Positions 8,801-15,736 of a stretch of DNA of 64,000 nucleotides are shown here, in pieces (positions within the stretch are counted from its first letter, which is position 1; each line of letters starts with the position of its first letter). Location of the stretch: NCBI GenBank assembly GCA_050633545.1, contig JBOEGS010000006.1, positions 62,001 through 126,000 on the forward strand, read 5' to 3'. The notes beneath the pieces are model-generated. The model was not told the DNA's origin. It was given only the letters and a program-made list of their open reading frames with translations, and ran no database searches. The stretch comes from Litorivita sp050633545. Its GTDB lineage: Bacteria; Pseudomonadota; Alphaproteobacteria; Rhodobacterales; Rhodobacteraceae. A program made the translations under genes and the position numbers.

Positions 8801-10891
8801 GCCAAAGACCGTATCGTCGCCTGCGCCGGCATCAATCGTATCGTCGCCCGCCACGGTCGGTTCCATGACGTCGAAATGCACATCCGAAATCCAGATGGCT
8901 TGGGTGTTCACATCGGCGTTGCCGTAAGAGATGCTGATCGACGAGACGGGACCGGCGATCTCGACAAGGAGCGATCCGGCTTCATCGGCTTGCGAGGTCG
9001 CCACGTCGCCTGCGGTGACGGTATTTCCGACCACCGTGGCAGAGCCGTCAGGGGTGAGGGTGACGGTGACAGGGTCGCCCGCCGCATCAATCGCGGTGAC
9101 GGTGACCACATCGCGGTGGTTGCCTGCGCCCCAATCCACATCGTTGATCCGGAAGATGACGTTTTCTACTTCGTCGGCGGCGGTCGATCCGCTCGCGGCG
9201 GCAAAGTCGATGGTGGTGGTCGATGTCGCGCCGTCGCCTTGGCCGGCCATGTTCAGGCTGGACTGCTCGGCCATCGGTTCGGTGTCGCCGACATAGATCG
9301 TGTCGGTGCTTTCAATCGCCCATGTCGGGTTGTTGTTGCCGTCATCCGTGCCGGAAACCGTTACATCCATTTCACCGGTGTTTTGGGTGAAAGTGCCGGT
9401 CAAAGCCGTGCCATCAGCCGCCACATCCGACCAGTTCAGGCTTTCGCTGCCGAGCTTTTGGGTGGCGCCATCGCCTTCGATGACATCGTTGCCATCGCCG
9501 CCGGTGATGCTATCGGCGTCCGAGCCGCCCGCGAGCGTATCCGCGCCGTCGCCGCCGTCCAGTGTATCGGCCCCATCGCCGCCCGCGACGCTGTCGTCGC
9601 CGGTGCCGCCGATGACCGTATCGCTGTCTTCGCCGCCGTCGAGAACGTCATTGCCGCTGCCGCCGTCGATGTAATCGTTGCCTGCGCCACCATCAATCGT
9701 ATCCGCGCCGTCATCAACCACGATGCTGTCGAAATTGACGTCGGTGATCCAGATGCCCTGTGTGCCGTTCAAAGCATTGGCGTAAGAGATGGAAATGTCG
9801 CTGACCGGACCGGCGATTTCAATCAGCGCCGAGCCGCCCAGATCACTGGGATTATCGGCCGCGTCATTGGCGGTGATCGTATTGCCCGAAACCGTATCGC
9901 CGCCGCCCAGCGTAATGATCACATCAACCGGATCGCCATTGGCGTCCAGCGCCGTGATGGTGATGACGTCGCGGTGGTTGCCCGAGCCCCAGTCGATATC
10001 GTTGATCCGGAAGGTGACATTCTCGACCGCATCGTCGTAGCCCACCTCATTGGCGGCAAAGTTCAGCGAAACCGTGGAGGTCGCATTGTCGCCATTGCCA
10101 AACAAAAACAGCGAGGATTGCGGGTCAAAGTCTTCGCCGGACGCGACATATTGCGTGTCGCCGGTTTCGACTTGATAGGTGGGGTTGTTGTTGCCGTCAT
10201 TGGTCACCGAGAAGGTGACATCCATCACGCCGGTATCTTGGGTGAAACCGCCAGCAAGGTTTGCGCCGTCGCCGCCTTGAAGGTCCCATTGCAGGGTCTC
10301 GGAGGTGGGAAGGGTGCTGTCGACAGAGCCGCCACCGCCATAAAGCACATCGTCGCCGGTGCCGCCGTCGATCCGGTCCGCGCCGAAATCGCCATATACC
10401 GTATCATTGCCTTCGCCGCCCGACACGCTGTCCACGCCGCTGCCCGCTTGGACCACGTCGTTGCCCAGACCGGCGATGACCGTATCATCGCCAGCGCCCG
10501 CTTCGACGCTGTCTGCATTTGATCCGGTGCCGTCGTCGACGCTCTCGAAGGAGATATCCTCAAAGCTCGCATCAATCAGGTCGTCGCCCGCCGTTCCATC
10601 CACAATCCCGTTGGGTTGTTCGTAAGCGGGGGCGGCGGCGGCGGTGCCGGAATTGAATGTATAGGGTTGAGTATTAAAGACAAAATAGACGCTGCCGTCT
10701 TGGCCGAGGTAATAGGTGCCGGTGTTGGTCTGGGTGCCCGTGGTGCGATCCCAACGGCTGGTGCGGCCAACCCATGTGACCGTCCCTGTCCCCAAAACCT
10801 GATCAGTTGTAAAGACGGTGGAGCTCGTATTGACCACGTCTCCTGTGTTCAGCGAACCATCGCCGAGATTGACCAGATACCCTGTAGGCAT
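5810..10891 (-). CDS. Giant RTX calcium-binding repeat protein with internal domain duplication and C-terminal Hint domain
   Basis: About 1693 aa from ATG 10891, which has AAGGAG 10 bp upstream. Order of parts: (1) a unique N-terminal ~90 residues with no classical signal peptide; (2) glycine/aspartate nonapeptide repeats of the GGxGxDxLx type, which bind calcium and fold as a beta-roll; (3) a ~195-residue domain at about 198-392, duplicated at about 484-677, both copies carrying DGNNNPT, FRIND, GNHRDV and EIAGPVS; (4) further RTX blocks to about residue 1500; (5) a Hint (hedgehog/intein-type) domain from Cys1509 in CFTPGARILTPRG, with the conserved SPQHRI box about 70 residues on. RTX proteins are typically exported in one step by type I secretion through a C-terminal signal. 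No ABC exporter or membrane-fusion gene is nearby. Hint domains autoprocess, so the C terminus may be cleaved. Likely a surface or secreted adhesin/matrix protein. The family call is firm, the biological role is not. Confidence 0.93.
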   Translation of the reverse strand: MPTGYLVNLGDGSLNTGDVVNTSSTVFTTDQVLGTGTVTWVGRTSRWDRTTGTQTNTGTYYLGQDGSVYFVFNTQPYTFNSGTAAAAPAYEQPNGIVDGTAGDDLIDASFEDISFESVDDGTGSNADSVEAGAGDDTVIAGLGNDVVQAGSGVDSVSGGEGNDTVYGDFGADRIDGGTGDDVLYGGGGSVDSTLPTSETLQWDLQGGDGANLAGGFTQDTGVMDVTFSVTNDGNNNPTYQVETGDTQYVASGEDFDPQSSLFLFGNGDNATSTVSLNFAANEVGYDDAVENVTFRINDIDWGSGNHRDVITITALDANGDPVDVIITLGGGDTVSGNTITANDAADNPSDLGGSALIEIAGPVSDISISYANALNGTQGIWITDVNFDSIVVDDGADTIDGGAGNDYIDGGSGNDVLDGGEDSDTVIGGTGDDSVAGGDGADTLDGGDGADTLAGGSDADSITGGDGNDVIEGDGATQKLGSESLNWSDVAADGTALTGTFTQNTGEMDVTVSGTDDGNNNPTWAIESTDTIYVGDTEPMAEQSSLNMAGQGDGATSTTTIDFAAASGSTAADEVENVIFRINDVDWGAGNHRDVVTVTAIDAAGDPVTVTLTPDGSATVVGNTVTAGDVATSQADEAGSLLVEIAGPVSSISISYGNADVNTQAIWISDVHFDVMEPTVAGDDTIDAGAGDDTVFGDGGADSILAGTGADVVDAGTGNDTVDGGTGDDTISGGDGDDSLDGGAGFDSITGGIGNDTLNGGDDDDTLYGGDGDDLIDGGAGDDYHHGGTGGDTFMGSEGADTFNGDTGMDFVDYSLSDAAVNVDLTANTFSGGYATGDVNEDGVDGLIGSDFGDVLTGYDVMGVDYTNHIYGGGGDDTIDGRGSDDLLYGEEGNDSILGGTGNDSINSGAGADLIGGGDGDDTISIGGGDTALGGGGDDLFVIDAATLDGTNILVDGGESSETGGDSMQLAGVQNIVYDELDPENGTVTFLDGSQLAFSNIETTTVTDRDGIVSGTAGGDLIDAGYVGDPDGDVVDGNDAILVGQVGDDDSIEAGAGDDTVLSGAGDDVVHADAGDDSVEGGAGDDTVYGGAGSDTITGGAGADVLYGGDDSDIFVINGAGLGDDTIVGGEGGATNVDTIDLSGMTGPVTIVFNGDKSGLISDGTSTISFSEIEYLILPDDADMVDMVGDSTGITVEAGNGDDVIIGGSGNDSVIGGDGADSLTGNDGSDTLSGDAGSDTLDGGAGGDSLAGGAGADTLIGGAGSDTLEGGGGDDVIAGGTDADSMYGAGGSDTFAIEDSFGDDYIDGGEPGSDLDILDFSALSTGIDLTATNGESGTATDGASTLTFDEIEGLVLSDFNDTVDGTLNLDNWTVDAGAGDDSITLGDGDDTITAGAGNDTLIGGEGADEYYGGLGDDEIYLAGGDYAEGGDGDDLFILSDLAGSTGDITLVGGEGGETNGDVLNVAGLADMSTLVITDPDGVNGGMNGSVALLDGSGTVNFQNIERIICFTPGARILTPRGERPIESLRAGDMVITRDHGPQPIRWMGTRTVEGRGNFAPIAINSNVMDGARRPLLVSPQHRILFTGYRAELLFGTSEVLVAAKHLVDGRDVRVLEREKVTYFHMMFDRHEVVYAEGAATESFHAADLGISAISDQAREELFAIFPELRSNPSQYGETARKCIKAHEAKLILP
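8861..9442 (-). repeat. Second copy of the duplicated RTX-embedded domain
   Basis: Encodes about residues 484-677. It aligns with 9716-10300 over its whole length, sharing DGNNNPT, FRIND, GNHRDV, EIAGPVS and ISISY. It is flanked on both sides by RTX nonapeptides, as the first copy is. The two copies differ at many residues, so this is an old internal duplication rather than a recent copy. Confidence 0.8.
9716..10300 (-). repeat. First copy of the duplicated RTX-embedded domain
   Basis: Encodes about residues 198-392. The domain is beta-rich by appearance (alternating polar/hydrophobic strands, many Asn, Thr, Asp) and ends in WITDVNFD, where the second copy has WISDVHFD. I do not recognise the family; a carbohydrate-binding or bacterial Ig-like role is possible. 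Confidence 0.75.
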
Positions 10892-11229
10892 GACACGCCT
10901 GCTCCTTAAATCCAGAGCCAGCACTGCTTGCTCCGGACACCTTACCTCAAATGAGGGACGTCTTTAGCGCATCCCTTCGACCACCGTGGTCGCGTGTTTT
11001 TCATATGTAATCAAGACCTGTGGCCGCAATTGGGGGCATTTGAGAAATAATTGAGGCAAATTTGACAAAGATTGACGCAAAAAAGGCACGCGTCAGCGCG
11101 CTATGGTTGAAAAATGTCCCTTTGCGCGGATTTTCGTGACCAAACAGTCAAATCTCGCCGCGAAAACCTGCGCACAAAAAAGGAGGGCACGGGGCCCTCC
11201 TTGGTCTTTGCTGTGGCGCTCGGGCCGGC
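10892..11229. other. Upstream region of the RTX gene; palindromes and a terminator
   Basis: No gene seen. The part next to the RTX start holds two inverted repeats: CCTCA-AA-TGAGG (10945-10956) and CGACCAC-C-GTGGTCG (10978-10992). Both lie in the probable 5' leader or promoter of the RTX gene. A moderately AT-rich stretch (about 11000-11080) is the likely promoter zone. The terminator of the iorB transcript lies at the right end. A 102-codon plus-strand frame starting at 11114 runs into iorB and is judged a shadow. Confidence 0.55.
11176..11202 (-). terminator. Intrinsic terminator of the iorAB transcript
   Basis: The perfect 9-bp stem AAGGAGGGC (11180-11188) and GCCCTCCTT (11194-11202) has a 5-nt loop. 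Read on the minus strand it runs directly into a T-run (the plus-strand A-run 11176-11181). It lies 28 bp after the iorB stop. Confidence 0.9.
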
Positions 11230-13473
11230 TCACAAAATCAGGTCGAAGTCCTCGTTGAGCGGCAGGCGTCGCGCCCGTTTGCCGGTGAGGTCGAACAAGG
11301 CGTTCGCCAAAGCTGGCGCGGCGGGCGGCGTTCCTGGCTCTCCGGCGCCGGAGGGCGCTGTGCCGGAGCCGAGCACCGTGACAGAGACCTGCGGCATCGC
11401 AGAGATGCGCAGCCCGTCGTAGTCATAAAAATTGCCCTGCTCGACAGCGCCGTCGGCAAAGGTAATCTCGCCGGTTGTCGCTGCCGACAGGCCGTAAACC
11501 AAACCGCCGAACATTTGTGCCTCGACGTTCTTGGGGTCAAGCACGACGCCGACATCACAGGCGATAAAGGCGCGCGCGATGCGGATGCCGCTGCCCGTGT
11601 CCACGACTTCGATCACCTCGGCGACAGGGGTGCCAAAGCTATAGGTAAAGGCAACGCCGCGGCCGGTGTTCGGCGCTTTGGGACCCGCCCAGCCTGACAT
11701 TTCTGCGACCGTTTCCAGAACCTTGGCGCTACGGGCGTCTTCGCCGCGCATCAAATCAAGCCGGAAGGCCAAAGGATCGGCGCCCGCCGCATGGGCCAAT
11801 TCGTCGATAAAGCTTTCGTGGAAGAACCCATTGAAGGATGAGCCGACAGAGCGCCAAAATCCCACCGGAATATCCAGATCGGCAAGATGGCCCGCAATGC
11901 GGTAATTTTTGATGGCATAGGGTTGATCAAACGCGCCCTCAAGATGGGCCTTGTCGGGGCCGGAAGGGGCAAATCCCATGAGCCGCTGCGTCCCTTGCTG
12001 CGCCACCGATTGCGCCGCGATCTTGCCGTCCATGCGCACCGCTTTGCCGTTTGCCACCGCGCCGGTGAAGCGCGCCATCGCACCGGGGCGATAGAAATCG
12101 TGGCGCATGTCCTCTTCGCGGCTATAGGTGAGTTTGACCGGCGTGCCTTGCATCTGTTTGGCAATCCGCGCGGCCAGAACCGCGCAATCGGTCTCGCAGC
12201 GCCGCCCGAAGCCGCCGCCCATGACGGGGGTGACAACGGTGACGGCTTCGGCGTCCAAACCCACCGCTGCGGCGCATTTCTTGCGCAGCAAATAGGGTAC
12301 TTGGTTGCCGGTGGTGATCTGCATCGCATCGCCCGTATAAAGCGCGGTGGCGTTCATCGGCTCCATCGTCGAATGGGCCAGATAGGGCAAGGTATACTGC
12401 GCCGTGATCTCGATTGCCCCCTCGGGCAAAGGCGCATCCGCATCGCCGTCCTTGCGTAAGACGGCGTTTGGCTTGCGGTCGAAAGCCGCCTCGATCCGTT
12501 CGAAAATAGCTTTGGTATCAGAGGGGTAGGGCGCATCGCCCCAAGTGACGCCAATCGCATCAACGGCCTGCATGGCGAGCCATGTGTTGGTGGCCACCAC
12601 CGCGACCCCATCGCCCAGATCAATGATCTTCTCGACCCCCGCCATTGCGCGCGCGGCGCTGTCATCAAAGGAGGTCATCGCGCCGCCAAGGCGCGGGTTG
12701 ATGCGCACGGCGGCGAATTTGACGCCCTCGGGACGCGCATCAATGCCGAACATCTCGGTGCCGGTGGATTTGGAAATCATATCGAGCCGCGGCATGGGTT
12801 TGCCGAGATATTTCCACGCGGAGGGCGCGCGCAATTGCGCTCTCTTGGGCATGTGGTTTGCGGCATCGCTGGCCAGTTCGATATAGCTAAGGCGGCGCCC
12901 GTCCGGCGCGATCACCATGCTGTTTTCGGTCTTGAGCGCGCGCGGCGCGATGTCCAACCGTGCGGCGGCGGCAGCTTTGAGCGCCTCGCGCGCCGTCGCG
13001 CCCGCCATGCGCATTTTGTTGAAACCATCGGCCATGGAGGTGGAGCCGCCAGTGATCTGCATCTTGAGCAATTTGCCAAGAAAATCGAGGTTCTCGCCCA
13101 CGGATTCTTGGAATTCGGTCAGGGCGTAATCCTTGAAGGGCAGCGCGCTGCCAAGCACCGCACCGTTGTAATAGGCCTCGGCGGGGGGGCCGTGCTCAAT
13201 GCGGATGTCCTCCCATGCCACGTCCAATTCTTCGGCGACCAAAGCAGCCAGCGTGCTTTGCGTGCCTTGGCCCATCTCGGCGCGCGGGGTGATGATTTGC
13301 ACGCCCTCTTGGTCGATGATTAACCATGCATTGAGCGAGGTTTCACCGGCGCCGGTTTCGAGCGGATTGGCGGGGGTGCGCCGGTCGGTATAGATGCCGA
13401 ATGCCGCGCCGCCAACAACGGCTGCACCGGCGACCATGAATGTGCGGCGGGTGATTTTTCCAAGCTTTGACAT
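11230..13473 (-). CDS. Tat-exported molybdopterin oxidoreductase, isoquinoline 1-oxidoreductase beta-subunit type (xanthine dehydrogenase family)
   Basis: 747 aa. The N terminus has a twin-arginine signal, RRTFMVAGAAVVGGAAFG, so the folded cofactor-loaded enzyme is predicted to act in the periplasm or facing it. The remainder is the molybdenum-binding large subunit. GGGFGRRCE is the molybdopterin-contacting glycine motif, and GAGEPGTPP near the C terminus contains the catalytic Glu of this family (about residue 712). Enzymes of this group hydroxylate N-heterocycles or oxidise aldehydes, passing electrons through the partner [2Fe-2S] subunit, often to a c-type cytochrome; here no cytochrome gene is adjacent. 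It follows the 2Fe-2S subunit gene with a 4-bp gap, so the two are co-translated. Expression is probably controlled by the divergent TetR protein. The substrate cannot be inferred from sequence. Confidence 0.92.
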   Translation of the reverse strand: MSKLGKITRRTFMVAGAAVVGGAAFGIYTDRRTPANPLETGAGETSLNAWLIIDQEGVQIITPRAEMGQGTQSTLAALVAEELDVAWEDIRIEHGPPAEAYYNGAVLGSALPFKDYALTEFQESVGENLDFLGKLLKMQITGGSTSMADGFNKMRMAGATAREALKAAAAARLDIAPRALKTENSMVIAPDGRRLSYIELASDAANHMPKRAQLRAPSAWKYLGKPMPRLDMISKSTGTEMFGIDARPEGVKFAAVRINPRLGGAMTSFDDSAARAMAGVEKIIDLGDGVAVVATNTWLAMQAVDAIGVTWGDAPYPSDTKAIFERIEAAFDRKPNAVLRKDGDADAPLPEGAIEITAQYTLPYLAHSTMEPMNATALYTGDAMQITTGNQVPYLLRKKCAAAVGLDAEAVTVVTPVMGGGFGRRCETDCAVLAARIAKQMQGTPVKLTYSREEDMRHDFYRPGAMARFTGAVANGKAVRMDGKIAAQSVAQQGTQRLMGFAPSGPDKAHLEGAFDQPYAIKNYRIAGHLADLDIPVGFWRSVGSSFNGFFHESFIDELAHAAGADPLAFRLDLMRGEDARSAKVLETVAEMSGWAGPKAPNTGRGVAFTYSFGTPVAEVIEVVDTGSGIRIARAFIACDVGVVLDPKNVEAQMFGGLVYGLSAATTGEITFADGAVEQGNFYDYDGLRISAMPQVSVTVLGSGTAPSGAGEPGTPPAAPALANALFDLTGKRARRLPLNEDFDLIL

Positions 13474-13477
13474 GGTG

Positions 13478-13945
13478 TTATCCTGCGTTCTTCAAGGTTG
13501 CGGCGGCGGTGTGAATGGCGGCGCGGATGCGCGGATAGGTCCCGCAGCGGCACAGGTTGCCTTGCATGGCCTCATCAATATCGCCATCCGTCGGGGAGGG
13601 AATTTGCGCCAAAAGCGCGGCGGCCTGCATGATCTGCCCCGATTGGCAGTAACCGCATTGCGCGACCTGATGATCGACCCAAGCGGTTTGCAGGGCGTGC
13701 ATCGCATCGGGTGTGCCGAGGCCTTCGATTGTGGTGACCTCTCCGGCGACATCGGCCAGAGCGATCTGGCACGAGCGCACGGCCTCGCCATCGATATGCA
13801 CCGTGCAGGCCCCGCAGGCCGAGACGCCGCAACCGAATTTCGTGCCCGTAAGGCCAACCGCATCGCGCAGCACCCACAAGAGCGGCACATCACCGGGCAA
13901 ATCGACGCTGTGCTCTGCGCCATTGATGGTCAAGACTGTGGCCAT
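13478..13945 (-). CDS. (2Fe-2S)-binding subunit of the molybdopterin oxidoreductase
   Basis: 155 aa from ATG 13945, with GGGAGG 8 bp upstream; an upstream in-frame ATG lies inside the operator region. It carries the two cluster motifs of this family. The plant-ferredoxin type has Cys39, Cys44, Cys47 and Cys59 (CGVSACGACTVHIDG). The C-terminal helical type has Cys97, Cys100, Cys132 and Cys134 (CGYCQSGQ and CRCGTYPRI). It transfers electrons from the molybdenum site in the large subunit, encoded next. It has no signal peptide of its own, so it is expected to be carried out with its Tat-exported partner. Confidence 0.93.
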   Translation of the reverse strand: MATVLTINGAEHSVDLPGDVPLLWVLRDAVGLTGTKFGCGVSACGACTVHIDGEAVRSCQIALADVAGEVTTIEGLGTPDAMHALQTAWVDHQVAQCGYCQSGQIMQAAALLAQIPSPTDGDIDEAMQGNLCRCGTYPRIRAAIHTAAATLKNAG

Positions 13946-13983
13946 GAGAAATGCCTCCCTTTGGGTCATTGAAACGGACGTTG

Positions 13984-14007
13984 TGACAAAATGGGCGATT
14001 TTTGTCA
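13984..14007. promoter_or_regulatory. Probable TetR operator O1
   Basis: Perfect inverted repeat TGACAAAA (13984-13991), 8-nt spacer, TTTTGTCA (14000-14007). It covers the proposed -10 and part of the spacer of the iorA promoter. The same arms and spacer length recur at 14018-14041. Confidence 0.8.
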
Positions 14008-14016
14008 TCACGTCAA
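13988..14016 (-). promoter_or_regulatory. Predicted promoter of iorAB
   Basis: On the minus strand TTGACG (14011-14016), a 17-bp spacer and CATTTT (13988-13993). Its -35 box abuts the -35 box of the opposite promoter. The -10 is only a fair match, but position and spacing are right for a start about 40 nt before the gene. Confidence 0.5.
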
Positions 14017-14045
14017 TTGACAAAATATGTAGTTTTTGTCATTTT
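14017..14045 (+). promoter_or_regulatory. Predicted promoter of the tetR gene
   Basis: TTGACA (14017-14022), a 17-bp spacer and CATTTT (14040-14045). The -35 is consensus. It overlaps operator O2 (14018-14041), which predicts autoregulation. Confidence 0.5.
14018..14041. promoter_or_regulatory. Probable TetR operator O2
   Basis: TGACAAAA (14018-14025), 8-nt spacer, TTTTGTCA (14034-14041): identical arms to O1, with the centres 34 bp apart. A smaller repeat, TGTCA-TTT-TGACA (14037-14049), overlaps its right half. Confidence 0.8.
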
Positions 14046-14123
14046 GACATTCGAGGCAAGCAAGCCGGATCGTCCGTGGATCCTGCGATCTGAAATAGGC
14101 AATAATAATCAAGGTTTTATCAG

Positions 14124-14792
14124 TTGGGCGAGACGCAAGAGGCAAGTGATCGGGGCGGTGATCTGGATGCGGGTATACGCGCCGGTGACGATGCCGCCCG
14201 CGCCGCAGTGGAGGCGAAGCGCGCCGCCATCTTGGGCGCGGCGCTCCAGTGTTTCGCGCAATACGGGCTCAAGCGAACGTCGATGGAGGATATTGCCAAG
14301 TCGGCGGGCATGTCGCGCGCCGCGCTCTATCTGCACTATAAAAACAAGCGCGATATCTACAGGTCTTTGGCACAGGGCTATTTCGACGGCGTGGCCGCAG
14401 GGGTCGCGGCCGCATTGGCCCGCGGCGGCAGCATCGGCACGGCGCTGTCGCGGGCTTTTGCAGCCCATGCGGATGAGACGTTTGAATTGATCCTCAACTC
14501 ACCGCATGGCGGCGAGATGCTGGATGTCACCGATAGCGAATGCGGCGATATCATCGAGACGGGCGAGGCGCGGCTCGTGGCGCTTTATGCGTCGTGGCTT
14601 GAGGGTGAAAGCACCGCGGGGCGGGTGCAACTTGCGGCGTTTGGCGGGGCGCCCGAACTGGCGGCGACCATGCTTGCGGCTCTGCATGGTGTCAAAAAAT
14701 CGAGCCGCAGTTATGCCGAGTTGCAAGCAGGCGCAGCGCGGCTTGCATTGATTTTCGGTCAGGGACTGACGGTGCAGGGTTTGGCCTTGTGA
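14124..14792 (+). CDS. TetR/AcrR-family transcriptional regulator
   Basis: Up to 222 aa. Residues ~33-80 form the TetR DNA-binding domain: helix 1 around AILGAALQCFAQYG, then the helix-turn-helix MEDIAKSAGMSRAALYLHYKNKRDIY. The ~140-residue C-terminal ligand domain is helical and variable, as usual. The start is uncertain. TTG 14124 is the longest choice; an in-frame GTG at 14208-14210 would give a shorter protein that still keeps the DNA-binding domain. It is divergent from iorAB, with two identical palindromes covering both promoters, so it is most likely their repressor and represses itself. The inducer is unknown but is likely to be the substrate of the oxidoreductase or a related compound. 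Confidence 0.9.
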   Translation: MGETQEASDRGGDLDAGIRAGDDAARAAVEAKRAAILGAALQCFAQYGLKRTSMEDIAKSAGMSRAALYLHYKNKRDIYRSLAQGYFDGVAAGVAAALARGGSIGTALSRAFAAHADETFELILNSPHGGEMLDVTDSECGDIIETGEARLVALYASWLEGESTAGRVQLAAFGGAPELAATMLAALHGVKKSSRSYAELQAGAARLALIFGQGLTVQGLAL

Positions 14793-14838
14793 GGCCGTGC
14801 GGGGCCGCCGTGTGCCGCCCCGCACAATCCTCTCGCGC

Positions 14839-15591
14839 CTAGACCTGACCGCCTGCGATCTGGATTTCCTGTCCGTTGGTGCTTTCATTCAAAGGATTGC
14901 AAAGCCACATCGCCGAGGCGGCGACTTCTTGAGGCGAAATCAGACGCTTATGGCGGTTCAGTTTCACCATCATATCGCGCGCCTCATCTGCGGAGACGCC
15001 GGCGCGGTCTTTGATCGCATCGACGTTTCGGGTCACAATCGGCGTGTCCACATAGCCGGGGCAAATGGAGTTGAACGTGTAGGGCCCGCCCATGAAATCC
15101 TCGGCAAAGGAGCGGATCATGCCGATCACCCCGTGTTTGGAGGCCGCATAGGCCCCCGCGCCGCCCGATCCGCGCACGCCCGCAATAGAGGAAATCGCAA
15201 TCACGCGGCCCCAATCCGTGGTCATCATCGATTTCATGCATTCGCGCACGGTATAGAAACAGCCGTCCAGATTGGTCGCCATAATCTTGCGCCAGAACTC
15301 GGTCGAGGTTTTATGCAGCTTGCGCCCCTCGGCGATGCCCGCATTGGCAACGCAAATCTGGATCGGGCCGCGCAATTCGACCGCTTCGGCGATGACGCGC
15401 TCGACGGCTTTGTCGTCGGTCACATCCATGACCATCGGGTGCATGCCGTCCTCGGCGACCTCTTGAAGGACCTCCAAACGGCGGCCTGTGATGGTGACCT
15501 GCGCCCCCGCGCGGGCCAGATCTTGCGCAATGGCAAGGCCGATGCCGGTGCCGCCGCCGGTGACGATGGCGTGTTTTCCTGTCAGGTCCAT
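14839..15591 (-). CDS. Short-chain dehydrogenase/reductase (SDR)
   Basis: 250 aa, classical SDR length. The cofactor motif TGGGTGIG is at residues 11-18, the structural NAG motif is VANAGIAEG (81-89), and the catalytic residues are Asn107, Ser134/135 and Tyr148-x3-Lys152 (YAASK). The PGYVDTPI loop fits the family. It oxidises or reduces an alcohol/ketone pair with NAD(P)(H) in the cytoplasm; substrate not predictable. It is transcribed away from the MBL-fold gene, sharing a ~145 bp divergent region with a strong palindrome, and converges on the tetR gene (46 bp gap). Its position between an oxidoreductase and an exported MBL protein suggests one substrate pathway, which is inference. Confidence 0.9.
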   Translation of the reverse strand: MDLTGKHAIVTGGGTGIGLAIAQDLARAGAQVTITGRRLEVLQEVAEDGMHPMVMDVTDDKAVERVIAEAVELRGPIQICVANAGIAEGRKLHKTSTEFWRKIMATNLDGCFYTVRECMKSMMTTDWGRVIAISSIAGVRGSGGAGAYAASKHGVIGMIRSFAEDFMGGPYTFNSICPGYVDTPIVTRNVDAIKDRAGVSADEARDMMVKLNRHKRLISPQEVAASAMWLCNPLNESTNGQEIQIAGGQV

Positions 15592-15675
15592 AATGTCTCC
15601 TCCCTGAGATGTGGTCTTGGCGGCACCATACCGAGGGTTCGAAGCGGTGCAAGGCGGCGCGGAAAAAACGGGGGG

Positions 15676-15704
15676 TTACATTCACCCATGTGAATGTGTA
15701 GCCT
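15676..15704 (+). promoter_or_regulatory. Predicted promoter of the MBL-fold gene
   Basis: TTACAT (15676-15681), a 17-bp spacer and TAGCCT (15699-15704). A 20-bp palindrome fills the spacer, an arrangement typical of repression by promoter occlusion. Confidence 0.5.
15678..15697. promoter_or_regulatory. Palindromic operator between SDR and MBL-fold genes
   Basis: Perfect inverted repeat ACATTCAC (15678-15685), CCAT, GTGAATGT (15690-15697). The arms resemble the ACATTCA/TGAATGT arms seen in AcrR-type TetR operators. They differ from the TGACAAAA arms upstream of the local tetR gene, so a different regulator probably acts here. Confidence 0.7.
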
Positions 15705-15736
15705 TCCGGAAAACCATATGCACGGAGGAACGTGAC

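Noticed and set aside
6149..10522. A 1457-codon open frame on the plus strand, antisense to the RTX gene
   Set aside because: The translation is Ala/Ile/Val/Arg-rich and follows the reversed Gly/Asp repeat codons. It has no domain, ribosome site or start context, and the real protein on the other strand is unmistakable.
11114..11422. 102-codon plus-strand frame overlapping the iorB 3' end
   Set aside because: No ribosome site, runs through the terminator hairpin and antisense into iorB; composition is that of a shadow.
13984..14041. Interpretation of the TGACAAAA palindromes as FNR/CRP sites
   Set aside because: FNR needs TTGAT-N4-ATCAA and CRP TGTGA-N6-TCACA; the 8-nt spacer and T/A-run arms fit neither.
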